Of a stretch of DNA of 64,000 nt, positions 54,463 through 62,314 are shown piece after piece. Numbering within the stretch: position 1 is the first letter of the stretch; every line of letters starts with the position of its first letter. The notes beneath the pieces are model-generated. The model did no database searches and was not told the DNA's origin. It saw only the letters and a program-made list of their open reading frames with translations. The translations under genes were made by a program, and so were the position numbers. Source of the DNA: Gemmatimonadota bacterium. GTDB lineage: Bacteria > Gemmatimonadota > Gemmatimonadetes > Gemmatimonadales > Gemmatimonadaceae. The stretch is from the NCBI GenBank assembly GCA_016712265.1, contig JADJRJ010000031.1, positions 744,001 through 808,000 on the forward strand, written 5' to 3'.

Positions 54463-54936
54463 ATGCTCGAAGAACTCAAGCAGAAGCTCGGTGCCGAGGT
54501 CGAAAAGCTCCAGCACGAGCTCAACGTCGTCATCCCCAACGAGATCCGGAAGGCGGTCGAGCTGGGTGACCTGCGCGAGAACAGCGAGTACAAGGCAGCA
54601 CTCGAGCGTCAGCAATTCGTCCAGGCGCGGCTGGGCCAGCTCCGGCAACGCCTCTCGAAACTCTCGTCGGTCGACATGACCCAGATCCCGCTCGACAAGG
54701 TGGGGCTGGGCTCGCGCGTGGTGGTCGAATGCCAGGACACGAAGGCGCTCGAGACGTACAACCTCGTGTTCGGTGACTCCGAGCAGTTCGATGAGGGGTA
54801 CGTCTCGATGGCCTCTCCGATCGGCAAATCGCTCGTGGGCAAGGCCGTCGGGGAGATCGCCTTCCTCAAGCTCCCGGCACGCACGCGGCGCCTGAAGATC
54901 CTCGAACTTTTCACGATCCACGCCCAGCAGGGGTAG
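54463..54936 (+). CDS. greA: Transcription elongation factor GreA
   Basis: A 157-residue cytoplasmic factor that rescues backtracked RNA polymerase by stimulating transcript cleavage. The N-terminal coiled coil (LEELKQKLGAEVEKLQHELN) includes the tip residues in ELGDLRENSEYKAALERQQF, with the catalytic Asp-Glu pair. The C-terminal FKBP-like domain reads YNLVFGDSEQFDEGYVSMAS, PIGKSLVGKAVGEIAFLKLP. Length is normal (E. coli 158). It is preceded by a terminator-like hairpin and its own probable promoter. Confidence 0.95.
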   Translation: MLEELKQKLGAEVEKLQHELNVVIPNEIRKAVELGDLRENSEYKAALERQQFVQARLGQLRQRLSKLSSVDMTQIPLDKVGLGSRVVVECQDTKALETYNLVFGDSEQFDEGYVSMASPIGKSLVGKAVGEIAFLKLPARTRRLKILELFTIHAQQG

Positions 54937-55014
54937 GGTCAGCCGCGGGGCCGTGTGTCGTTGGCACAGGGGGGCACCCCCGGGGTAGCACGACTCAGAC
55001 ACAGGAGGATGACG

Positions 55015-55746
55015 ATGCGCACGACGTCCCAGGTACTCGCACTCGCCCTGCTGCCGATCGGTAGCCTGACCGCCCAGTCTTTCCAGGGCATCGTGGTGGT
55101 GGGCGCCGGAAAATCGGCCGCCCAGCAAGCCAAGGTGGTCCTCCTGGGCAAGCGCGACCGCATCGTCGACTCGGCGACCACCGACGCATTTGGCGGCTTC
55201 TCCGTCCGCGCCGACAAGGCCGGCAAGTACACCCTGCTCGTTCGTCGGCAGGGGTTCCTGCCGGTCAACACCGAGTCGTTCGAGCTGCCGGCGAACGAAG
55301 TGCTGACGGACACCGTGCACCTCACTGGCCGCAGCGCGGAACTTGGCGTGCGTGACGCCCTCGAACAGAGCATGCGACGCGTTTTTGGTGGTACGGTACT
55401 GGCCGGGTTCACGAGGATGGTCGGGCCGGATTCGATCTCGGTCCTTCGCTCGCGCTTCACCACCCTTGGGGACTACGCCCGCGCCGGACGCATGCTGGGC
55501 GTCTCCATGCCCAGTGGGGTCAACAGCTCCTGCCTGCGCTTCTCGGGCGAGTCATATTGCGGCCAGCTCTTCATCGACGAGCTGCCCGTGAACCTTCGCC
55601 CGGACCAGGTTTTCATGTCGGATGTCGAAGCGGTGATCGCCATTCGCGGGATGGAACTGGGGCAGGTGGTCATGGACACTCGCCGCTTTGACGCCAGTCG
55701 TTTCGGGGTGGTCATGGTGTACACCAATCGGTTCCACCTCCGATAG
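55015..55746 (+). CDS. Secreted carboxypeptidase-regulatory-like/plug-domain protein
   Basis: A 243-residue exported protein. AGGAGG six bases before the ATG at 55015 fixes the start (an ATG at 55009 would abut it). A signal peptide ends at LTAQ; then a CarboxypepD_reg-like beta-sandwich (VDSATTDAFGGFSVRADKAG, YTLLVRRQGFLPV) and a short plug-like domain (LFIDELPVNLRPDQVF, VEAVIAIRGMEL). This is the N-terminal part of a TonB-receptor architecture without the barrel. Stand-alone versions are common in this phylum; role unknown. Confidence 0.8.
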   Translation: MRTTSQVLALALLPIGSLTAQSFQGIVVVGAGKSAAQQAKVVLLGKRDRIVDSATTDAFGGFSVRADKAGKYTLLVRRQGFLPVNTESFELPANEVLTDTVHLTGRSAELGVRDALEQSMRRVFGGTVLAGFTRMVGPDSISVLRSRFTTLGDYARAGRMLGVSMPSGVNSSCLRFSGESYCGQLFIDELPVNLRPDQVFMSDVEAVIAIRGMELGQVVMDTRRFDASRFGVVMVYTNRFHLR

Positions 55747-55794
55747 CTGCCGGAGCGAACTGACACCCGCGCCGCGCGGGTGCCGTAGGGCCCA

Positions 55795-55834
55795 GCGGGG
55801 CGCACCAACATGCCGGTGTGCCCCGCCTCATTTT
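55795..55834 (+). terminator. Rho-independent terminator before the 55851 gene
   Basis: GCGGGGCGCACC (55795-55806) and GGTGTGCCCCGC (55815-55826) pair over 12 positions with one G-U pair and an 8-base loop, followed by CTCATTTT. A second perfect inverted repeat (CACCCGCGC / GCGCGGGTG, 55764-55782) lies just upstream. It ends 16 bases before the next ATG, as at greA. Confidence 0.7.
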
Positions 55835-55850
55835 CAGCCCCGAGGTTCCC

Positions 55851-56513
55851 ATGGGATTCGTCGCCCGACTTGTCATCTTCGCCCTCGGCCTGACCGTCTT
55901 GCTCGGCGGCTATCGCATCGTGCAGAAGGTCCGCGGTCCGGAGCCTCGTCGGGGAGTACAGGTCGACCTGGCCGAGCTGGACGCCGCCCCAGCGATTCCC
56001 CGTTCCGCGCATGACGTGGAGATCGCGATCGCCGGGCCACCAGCAGGAATGGACGCGCCCAGCGTCGTCGAAATGCCCGCGACCCCCGAGGTTGCCCTCC
56101 CGCCGCTCCGGGCGGGTGAAGTCCGGATCCTCACGACCAATCGCGCGGCCTTTATGGCGCTGCGGGACGATCACATTGTGGCGGGGCTCTCCGATTCGAT
56201 GCGCCGACACATCCGGCTGGAGATGAAGCGGGAACTCGACAAGTCAAAGGCAGAGGGAGTGGGCGCGGCCATCGGCAAGGTGGTCGTGGACGGCGTCAAC
56301 AAGCTTCTGGGGGGCGAGATCACCGTGCCCGTTTCCGATGTGCGCGACATCTCGTATGACGGTCGCAAGATTGTCATCCGGTATCGCAAGGGCGAACCAC
56401 ATGGCATCAACCTCGAGACCATCAAGTCCGACGGCGATCGCACCCTCCTTGAGCAGTTTTCCGCACAGGACGCCCAGCGTTTTGTCGAGGCGGTGAAGGT
56501 ACGCGTGAAGTAG
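55851..56513 (+). CDS. Membrane-anchored protein of unknown function
   Basis: A 220-residue protein with one N-terminal membrane helix (FVARLVIFALGLTVLLGGYR), a Pro/Ala-rich linker (about residues 40-85), then an alpha/beta region (AAFMALRDDHIVAGLSDSMR, HIRLEMKRELDKSK) and a C-terminal segment (VSDVRDISYDGRKIVIRYRK). No family recognised. It is flanked by the terminator hairpin upstream and fadI 52 bases downstream. Probably envelope-facing. Confidence 0.75.
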   Translation: MGFVARLVIFALGLTVLLGGYRIVQKVRGPEPRRGVQVDLAELDAAPAIPRSAHDVEIAIAGPPAGMDAPSVVEMPATPEVALPPLRAGEVRILTTNRAAFMALRDDHIVAGLSDSMRRHIRLEMKRELDKSKAEGVGAAIGKVVVDGVNKLLGGEITVPVSDVRDISYDGRKIVIRYRKGEPHGINLETIKSDGDRTLLEQFSAQDAQRFVEAVKVRVK

Positions 56514-56565
56514 GGCGGGGGCACCGGCCCTTGCCTCCACGGCGGGGACCGGACTGCTTTCCGGA

Positions 56566-57858
56566 ATGGGCACTTATGGAAACGGAAGGCGCGTCGCCAT
56601 CGTGGCTGGCGTACGTACGCCGTTTGCTCGTTCGGGGACTGTCTTCCGCAACCTGACGGCCGTGGACCTCGGCCGCCATTGCGTGGCCGAACTCGTCCGC
56701 CGCTACGGCCTCACCGGCCCGCAGGTCGATCTCCTGGTGTTCGGCACCGTCCTTCCGTCGCCACTCGCGCCCAGTGTCGCCCGTGAGGTTGCGCTCATCC
56801 CGCAGCTGGGGCGAACGGTCCAGGCGCACAGTGTTGGTCGTGCCTGCGCGTCGGCCAACCAGGCGATCACGGATGCGGCGGACCAGATCGTGTTGGGGCA
56901 TGCCGATGTCGCCATCGCTGGAGGGACGGAATCACTCACCAACGTCCCGATCCTGCACACCAAGACCTTCTCCGACGCTCTGATCGCGGCCTCCAAGGCG
57001 CGCTCACTCGGCGCGCGACTTGGTGCCTTCGCACGCGTTCGTCCCAAGGACCTGGTCCCTGTTGCTCCGGCCATCGCCGAGCCGAGCACGGGGGAGACGA
57101 TGGGTCAGGCGGCGGAGCGGATGGCGAAGATCCATGGGGTCACTCGAGAGGAGCAGGATCAGTTTGCGCTCCGGTCGCATCGCATGGCTTGGGCTGGCAC
57201 CGCGGATGGGCGGCTTACGAGTGAAATCGCGCCGTTCTTCGTGCCGCCCGATGGCACTGCCATCGCGACGGACAACGGGATTCGGGAAGACACCAGCCTG
57301 GAGCAGCTGGCGTCACTCAAACCGGCGTTCGATCGGCGCTACGGGTCGGTGACCGCCGGTAACGCGTCGCCGCTCACCGACGGCGCCGCGTGTGTGCTGC
57401 TCATGGGAGAGGATCGCGCAAAGGCCGCAGGGTACACGCCGCTGGCGTACATCAGGTCGTACGCCTACGCGGCCGTAGACCCGGCAGATCAGCTTCTCAT
57501 GGCCCCGGTGTTGGCCGCGCCGCTGGCCCTGCGACGGGCCGGGCTGACGCTGGCGGACATTGACCTCGTGGAAATGCACGAAGCGTTTGCTGCGCAGGTG
57601 TTGTGCAACCTCAAGGGGCTGGCCTCGCGCGAGTGGGCGGCCAAGGCCGGCTTCACCCAGCCCGTGGGCGAGGTCGACCGGGCGCGCCTCAACGTCCTGG
57701 GCGGGTCCGTGTCGATCGGGCATCCGTTCGGGGCGACGGGGGCGCGCATCACGACGACGTTGTGCAATGAACTGGCGCGCCGTGGGGGCCAGTTCGGCCT
57801 GATGACGGTGTGTGCTGCGGGCGGTTTGGGTTTTTCCATGGTCGTGGAGCGGGAGTGA
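56566..57858 (+). CDS. fadI: Acetyl-CoA C-acyltransferase (3-ketoacyl-CoA thiolase, FadI-like)
   Basis: A 430-residue thiolase that cleaves 3-ketoacyl-CoA to acetyl-CoA and a shortened acyl-CoA, the last step of beta-oxidation. Cys94 in VGRACASANQAI is the acyl-carrying residue; VEMHEAFAAQVL, VSIGHPFGATGARITTTL and MTVCAAGGLGFSMV give the His and second Cys. Length and the insertion around PFFVPPDGTAIAT fit FadI rather than FadA. The multifunctional partner starts four bases after its stop. Confidence 0.93.
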   Translation: MGTYGNGRRVAIVAGVRTPFARSGTVFRNLTAVDLGRHCVAELVRRYGLTGPQVDLLVFGTVLPSPLAPSVAREVALIPQLGRTVQAHSVGRACASANQAITDAADQIVLGHADVAIAGGTESLTNVPILHTKTFSDALIAASKARSLGARLGAFARVRPKDLVPVAPAIAEPSTGETMGQAAERMAKIHGVTREEQDQFALRSHRMAWAGTADGRLTSEIAPFFVPPDGTAIATDNGIREDTSLEQLASLKPAFDRRYGSVTAGNASPLTDGAACVLLMGEDRAKAAGYTPLAYIRSYAYAAVDPADQLLMAPVLAAPLALRRAGLTLADIDLVEMHEAFAAQVLCNLKGLASREWAAKAGFTQPVGEVDRARLNVLGGSVSIGHPFGATGARITTTLCNELARRGGQFGLMTVCAAGGLGFSMVVERE

Positions 57859-57862
57859 ACCC

Positions 57863-60016
57863 ATGACAGCCTTGACGGTGGAGCGCGTGGGGGCCGTGGC
57901 GGTGATCACCTTTGACCTGCCCGGTGAGCCCGTGAACAAGTTCTCGCGCGTAGTGAAGGACGAGTTCGTGGCGGTCCTCGACGCGTTGGAGCGTGATACG
58001 GCAGTGGGGGCGGCCGTGCTGTTGAGCGGCAAGCCGGACACCTTCATTGCCGGTGCGGATATCGAGGAGTTTCTGGAGTGGACGACGGCCTTCCAGGCCG
58101 AGGCGGCGTCCAAGGAGGGTCACCAGCTGCTCGATCGGTTGGAGCGTGCCCGCGTCCCGATGGTCGCGGCGATTCACGGTGCCTGCCTCGGAGGCGGTCT
58201 CGAGACCGCGCTTGCCTGCGCCTACCGGATTGCGAGCGATCATGAGAAGACAGTGTTGGCGTTGCCCGAGATCCAGCTGGGGCTGATTCCCGGTGCCGGT
58301 GGCACGCAGCGGCTCCCGCACGTGGTGGGGTTGCAGGCCGCCCTGGACATGATCCTGACCGGGCGCAACGTGCGAGCGAAGAAGGCGCTGCAGATGGGGC
58401 TGGTGCACGAGATGGTTCATCCAGCCATCCTGCGGCGCGTCGCGCTGGAGCGTGCGAGCGCCATCGCAGCGGGTACCATGCGACGGAAGGCGCCGGGGCG
58501 CCATCGGACCCTTATGGATGTGGCGCTGGAAGGCAATCCGCTGGGCCGGTCCGTGGTGCTCAAGAAGGCGGGCGAAATGGCGATGGCGAAGAGCAAGGGA
58601 CACTACCCGGCGATTCCCGCCGCGCTCGCGGCCGTGGATGCGGCCTACGGGAGTCGTGCCGCCGGCTTTGCCACCGAGGCGAAGCTGTTCGGGGAGCTGG
58701 CCGCGTCTCCCGTGTGCCGCGAGCTCATCTTCCTGTTCTTCGCGACGACGGCGCTCAAGAAGGACCCCGGCGTGGCGGCGGTGCCTGCGGTGGTGCCGCC
58801 GGTCGAGTCGTTAGGCGTGCTGGGGGCGGGGTTCATGGGGGCCGGGATCACGACGGTGGCGGTGCAGCAGGGGGTCCCGGTGCGGTTGAAGGACGCCAGC
58901 CTGGAGCGCGTGGGGAAGGGTCTTGCGTCGGTCCGCGCGGTGTTATCCGAGCGCCTGAAGAAGCGCCAAGTCACCCGCCAGCAGCTCGACGACCAGCTGC
59001 TGCTCGCGGGGGGCACGGTAGACTACACGGGGTTTGGTCACGTAGACCTGGTCATCGAGGCCGTCTTTGAGGAGCTCGCGGTGAAGCACCAGGTCGTGCG
59101 AGAGCTGGAAGCGGTACTCGATGCGGGGGCGATTGTCGCGTCCAACACCAGCACGATCCCGATCGCGCGGATCGCCGAGGTGTCGCGCCGCCCGGAGCGG
59201 GTGCTCGGGATGCACTTCTTCTCGCCCGTGCACAAGATGCCGTTGCTGGAAGTCATCGTCACGCCCTCGACCCGGGATGACGTCACGGCCGCCGCCGTGG
59301 CGTTTGGGAAGCGGCTCGGGAAGACCGTGATCGTGGTGCGCGATGCGCCGGGATTCTATGTCAATCGCATCCTGAATCCCTACCTCAACGAAGCAGGCCG
59401 ATTGCTCGACGCGGGATGCGCGATTGATGCCCTGGATGCGGCGGTCGTGGCCGACGGATTCCCCGTGGGCCCGATCACGCTGCTGGATGAAGTCGGGCTC
59501 GACGTGGCGGGCAAGGTGGCGCCGATCTTCCATGAGGCCTTTGGCGAACGCATGGCGCCGCCGGCTTCGCTGCGGGCCGTGGTCGAGGCCGGGCGCCTGG
59601 GGCGCAAGGGCAAGAGCGGCTTCTACCTGTACGATGCCGACGGCGTACGAGGTGGCGTGGATCCATCCGTGTACGCGCTGTTCCCGACCGGGGCGCAACG
59701 CGTGGCCGTGGAGCCCGGCGAGATCACCGAACGCCTCATGTGTGCGATCCTGGGCGAGGCGGCGCGCTGCCTTGAGGAGGGGATCATCCGCTCGCCGCGC
59801 GACGGTGATGTGGGTGCGGTCTTCGGCTTTGGGTATCCCCCATTTCGCGGCGGACCGTTCCGGACGATCGATGCCATGGGCCCCGCGGCGCTGCTCACGC
59901 GGCTCGAGAAGCTCAATGATCGGTTTCCGGGGCGCTTTGTGCCGGCGGAAATCCTGGTGCACATGGCGCGGCGGGGCGAGCGGTTCTACCCGCAGACGGG
60001 GCACCCACTGGCGTAA
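57863..60016 (+). CDS. fadJ: Fatty-acid oxidation complex alpha subunit (enoyl-CoA hydratase/3-hydroxyacyl-CoA dehydrogenase, FadJ-like)
   Basis: A 717-residue bifunctional enzyme. Residues 1-280 are the crotonase domain (FIAGADIEEF, HGACLGGGLETALAC oxyanion loop, LPEIQLGLIPGAGGTQRLP with the catalytic Glu pair). Residues about 310-490 are the NAD-binding HCDH domain (LGVLGAGFMGAGITTVA, VASNTSTIPIARIAE, LGMHFFSPVHKMPLLEV with the catalytic His) and 490-717 the C-terminal HCDH domain (DAPGFYVNRILNPYLNEA, GFGYPPFRGGPFR). It forms a complex with FadI next door. The ATG at 57863 is chosen over a longer start inside fadI. Confidence 0.95.
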   Translation: MTALTVERVGAVAVITFDLPGEPVNKFSRVVKDEFVAVLDALERDTAVGAAVLLSGKPDTFIAGADIEEFLEWTTAFQAEAASKEGHQLLDRLERARVPMVAAIHGACLGGGLETALACAYRIASDHEKTVLALPEIQLGLIPGAGGTQRLPHVVGLQAALDMILTGRNVRAKKALQMGLVHEMVHPAILRRVALERASAIAAGTMRRKAPGRHRTLMDVALEGNPLGRSVVLKKAGEMAMAKSKGHYPAIPAALAAVDAAYGSRAAGFATEAKLFGELAASPVCRELIFLFFATTALKKDPGVAAVPAVVPPVESLGVLGAGFMGAGITTVAVQQGVPVRLKDASLERVGKGLASVRAVLSERLKKRQVTRQQLDDQLLLAGGTVDYTGFGHVDLVIEAVFEELAVKHQVVRELEAVLDAGAIVASNTSTIPIARIAEVSRRPERVLGMHFFSPVHKMPLLEVIVTPSTRDDVTAAAVAFGKRLGKTVIVVRDAPGFYVNRILNPYLNEAGRLLDAGCAIDALDAAVVADGFPVGPITLLDEVGLDVAGKVAPIFHEAFGERMAPPASLRAVVEAGRLGRKGKSGFYLYDADGVRGGVDPSVYALFPTGAQRVAVEPGEITERLMCAILGEAARCLEEGIIRSPRDGDVGAVFGFGYPPFRGGPFRTIDAMGPAALLTRLEKLNDRFPGRFVPAEILVHMARRGERFYPQTGHPLA

Positions 60017-60203
60017 GGTGTCAACGGGCGAGGGGTCGCGCGCCGGCGGGTGATGCAGCGCACACCCTAACGATGAAGTTGCTGAGGGGGTCGACCCGGG
60101 CTTCGGGACCCGCCAGATTGGGGGACCACCCGTGGGGTTCCGGACGCCAGGGAAGGAGTCCGAGGGTCTGGATACGGCTCGGGCCGCCATTTTCTTCATT
60201 TCC

Positions 60204-60230
60204 GCAACTCGTTGTGTTGCAACGAGTTGC
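60204..60230. promoter_or_regulatory. Perfect 11-bp inverted repeat upstream of the sigma-factor gene
   Basis: GCAACTCGTTG (60204-60214) and CAACGAGTTGC (60220-60230) with a 5-base spacer, in an A+T-richer patch 50 bases before the sigma-factor ATG. It may be an operator for the sigma operon or a hairpin in the fadJ 3' region; there is no T-tract after it. The rest of 60017-60279 holds nothing recognisable. Confidence 0.5.
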
Positions 60231-60279
60231 CCGACATTACCACGGTCGAGCCCGCTCGGTCGTGACCCGACGTTGACGA

Positions 60280-60843
60280 ATGACGCTTTCGCAGGGTCTA
60301 CCCGTACAGAACGACGACGCGGCCATCGTGGCGCGGGTGCTGGCCGGTGATACGGCGGCATACGCGATTCTGGTGGGGCGGTATCGGGCGCAGTTCGCGC
60401 GATACGCTGTGCGGATGCTCGGGACGCGGGAAGATGCGGAAGAGGCGCTGCAGGATGCCTTCGTCCGTGCCTATCGCTCCCTGGCACGGTGCGATGACCC
60501 AGAGCGGTTTGGGTCATGGCTCTTCCGCATCCTGGCGAACCGGTGCCGAACGACCGGGACGCGACGTGGTCGGCGGGAGAAGACGTTCGTACGGGATGAA
60601 GGAGCGCTGCTTGGTGCGGCGCATGAGCATCCGGCGGAACAGGCGGCATGGCGGGAAGAGATCGACCGCGCCCTGGCACGATTGGACGTGGAGCAGCGCG
60701 AGGCGTTCCTGTTGAAACACGTGGAAGACCTCGGGTATGAAGAGATGTCGGAGTTGACGGGGGTGGGGGTGTCGGCACTCAAGATGCGAGTCAAGCGGGC
60801 CTGCGAACGATTGCGGGTCCTGCTCCAGGAGGCCCAAGGGTGA
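60280..60843 (+). CDS. RNA polymerase sigma factor, ECF/sigma-70 family
   Basis: A 187-residue sigma factor. Region 2 (residues about 20-90): YAILVGRYRAQFARYAVRML, TREDAEEALQDAFVRAYRSL, FGSWLFRILANRCRTTGTRR. Region 4 (about 125-180): LARLDVEQREAFLLKHVEDLGYEEMSELTG and VSALKMRVKRACERLRVLL. No region 1 or 3, so ECF-type. The stop overlaps the next gene's GTG (GTGA, 60840-60843), a coupling usual with anti-sigma genes. Confidence 0.93.
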   Translation: MTLSQGLPVQNDDAAIVARVLAGDTAAYAILVGRYRAQFARYAVRMLGTREDAEEALQDAFVRAYRSLARCDDPERFGSWLFRILANRCRTTGTRRGRREKTFVRDEGALLGAAHEHPAEQAAWREEIDRALARLDVEQREAFLLKHVEDLGYEEMSELTGVGVSALKMRVKRACERLRVLLQEAQG

Positions 60844-61433
60844 GAGACCAGGAAATCGACCTATTCATCGCCAAGGTGGCGCGCGAGCTCAAGGAGCCCG
60901 TCGACTTGGATCCGCAGTTCGACATGCGGGTCATGGCGTCGTTGGCTCCCGAGGTGATCTCGCTGGAGAGCCGCCGGGTGCGGCAGCCGTGGTATCGTCG
61001 CCAGCTCGCGGTGCCCGCGCCGATCGCCGGGCTCGCAGCAGCGGCGGCCTTCGCCGGTATCGCCGCGGTAGGTATGCTGGCCCGACAGCCGGCGGGGTCG
61101 TCCGTGGTTGATGCATCGCAGGAAGTGCTGGTGCCGGTGAATGACACCCCCGAGCGCGAAGCGGCCTTGACCGCGCCTGCGCAGTTTGTGCTGGTCGCAC
61201 CGCCGACCTCCCGCGTCGAGTTGATCGGCAGCTTCAATGACTGGACGCCGACCCCCATGACGTACGATGTGGAGACGCAGGCGTGGCGCGTCACGTTGTC
61301 TCTTCCCGTGGGTGTCCACGAATACCAGTTCCTCGTGAACGGAACCCAGCGTGTGGTGGATCCGATGGCGAGTGTGTCGCCGAGTGACTTCGGTTCCCCG
61401 AACTCGATCGTGAAGGTCACGCCGGTCCCATGA
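60840..61433 (+). CDS. Putative anti-sigma-type membrane protein with a CBM48-like domain
   Basis: A 197-residue protein: cytoplasmic N-terminus (residues 1-55), one membrane helix (about 58-80, APIAGLAAAAAFAGIAAVGM), and an exported glycogen-binding-like domain (about 115-195: AQFVLVAPPTSRVELIGSFN, DWTPTPM, VSLPVGVHEYQFLVNG). The CBM48/AMPK-CBM signature is the W..FNDW and YQFLVNG strands. Position directly after an ECF sigma gene, with translational coupling, suggests an anti-sigma factor whose outer domain could sense a polysaccharide. No zinc HxxxCxxC motif is present. Confidence 0.75.
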   Translation: MRDQEIDLFIAKVARELKEPVDLDPQFDMRVMASLAPEVISLESRRVRQPWYRRQLAVPAPIAGLAAAAAFAGIAAVGMLARQPAGSSVVDASQEVLVPVNDTPEREAALTAPAQFVLVAPPTSRVELIGSFNDWTPTPMTYDVETQAWRVTLSLPVGVHEYQFLVNGTQRVVDPMASVSPSDFGSPNSIVKVTPVP

Positions 61434-62224
61434 AGACGACACGCGCCCTCACGCTGCTCCTCGGACCCGTGGCCCTCGCGGCGTGGACCGCGATGACCGA
61501 CGACCAACGGCTGGTCGGACGCCTGGACGCGCGCACGCGTGAGGCCGTGGTGGCGGTGGTCGATGCGGCGCGTCGGGATGGACTGCCGACCGAGCCGATC
61601 ATCGACAAGGCCCTGGAAGGGGCGAGCAAGCAGGCCACGGGCGCACAGATTGTCGCTGTGGTGCGCTCGCTCGTTGGCGACCTCAAGCGTGCCCGGGAAG
61701 CCCTGGGACCGACGTCGAGCGTCAAGGACGTCGAGGCGGGGGCGCAGGCCCTGCGTGCCGGGATCGCGCTCCATGAGCTCGAGCGACTGCGCGTGGCACG
61801 TGCGGCCTCGCCGGTCGCCAGCGCGCTCGAGGTGATGACCATCCTGACCAATGATGGCGTGCCGGCGGATAGCATTGCCCCACGGGTCGTCAGTCTCGTG
61901 CTCGCCGGTGCGAGTGCAGACCAGCTCTACGTCCTCCGTCAGGAGATCAAGCGCTTCATGAATGGTGGCGTGGCGGCCCCAACCGCGGCCGCGCTCGGTG
62001 GGCAGGGGCTTGAGCAGGTTCTGGCCCAGCAGGCTGCAACCAGCGGCAATAGCGGTGGTCCGGGGAGCCCATTACCTTCGGTTCGGGGCCAGTCACGTGT
62101 GGCGGACCCCCTGGCCACCACGAATGCTGCAGGCGCGGTGCAGGGGAACGCCAATGTCTCCGGAGCGGGCGACGGAGCACGTCCGGCTGGTCCGCGGGGC
62201 AAGCCGAAACCCAAGCGCCCGTAA
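61430..62224 (+). CDS. Exported helical protein of unknown function in the sigma operon
   Basis: A 264-residue protein. A hydrophobic N-terminus (TLLLGPVALAAWTAM) may be a signal peptide. The middle (about residues 25-165) is helical and regular: TREAVVAVVDAARRDGLPTEPIIDKALEG, ALEVMTILTNDGVPADSIAPRVVSL. The last 80 residues are Gly/Asn/Ala-rich and end in GPRGKPKPKRP. ATGA overlap with the preceding gene. Function unknown; probably works with the sigma/anti-sigma pair. Confidence 0.75.
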   Translation: MKTTRALTLLLGPVALAAWTAMTDDQRLVGRLDARTREAVVAVVDAARRDGLPTEPIIDKALEGASKQATGAQIVAVVRSLVGDLKRAREALGPTSSVKDVEAGAQALRAGIALHELERLRVARAASPVASALEVMTILTNDGVPADSIAPRVVSLVLAGASADQLYVLRQEIKRFMNGGVAAPTAAALGGQGLEQVLAQQAATSGNSGGPGSPLPSVRGQSRVADPLATTNAAGAVQGNANVSGAGDGARPAGPRGKPKPKRP

Positions 62225-62314
62225 CGACCCCTTCGCCGTATTCGCGGACTGTCCTGGCGCGGTGGGGCCCCTGGCTCCGCCGCGCATCTGTTTGTTAGGG
62301 TTGCAGCGTTCGCC

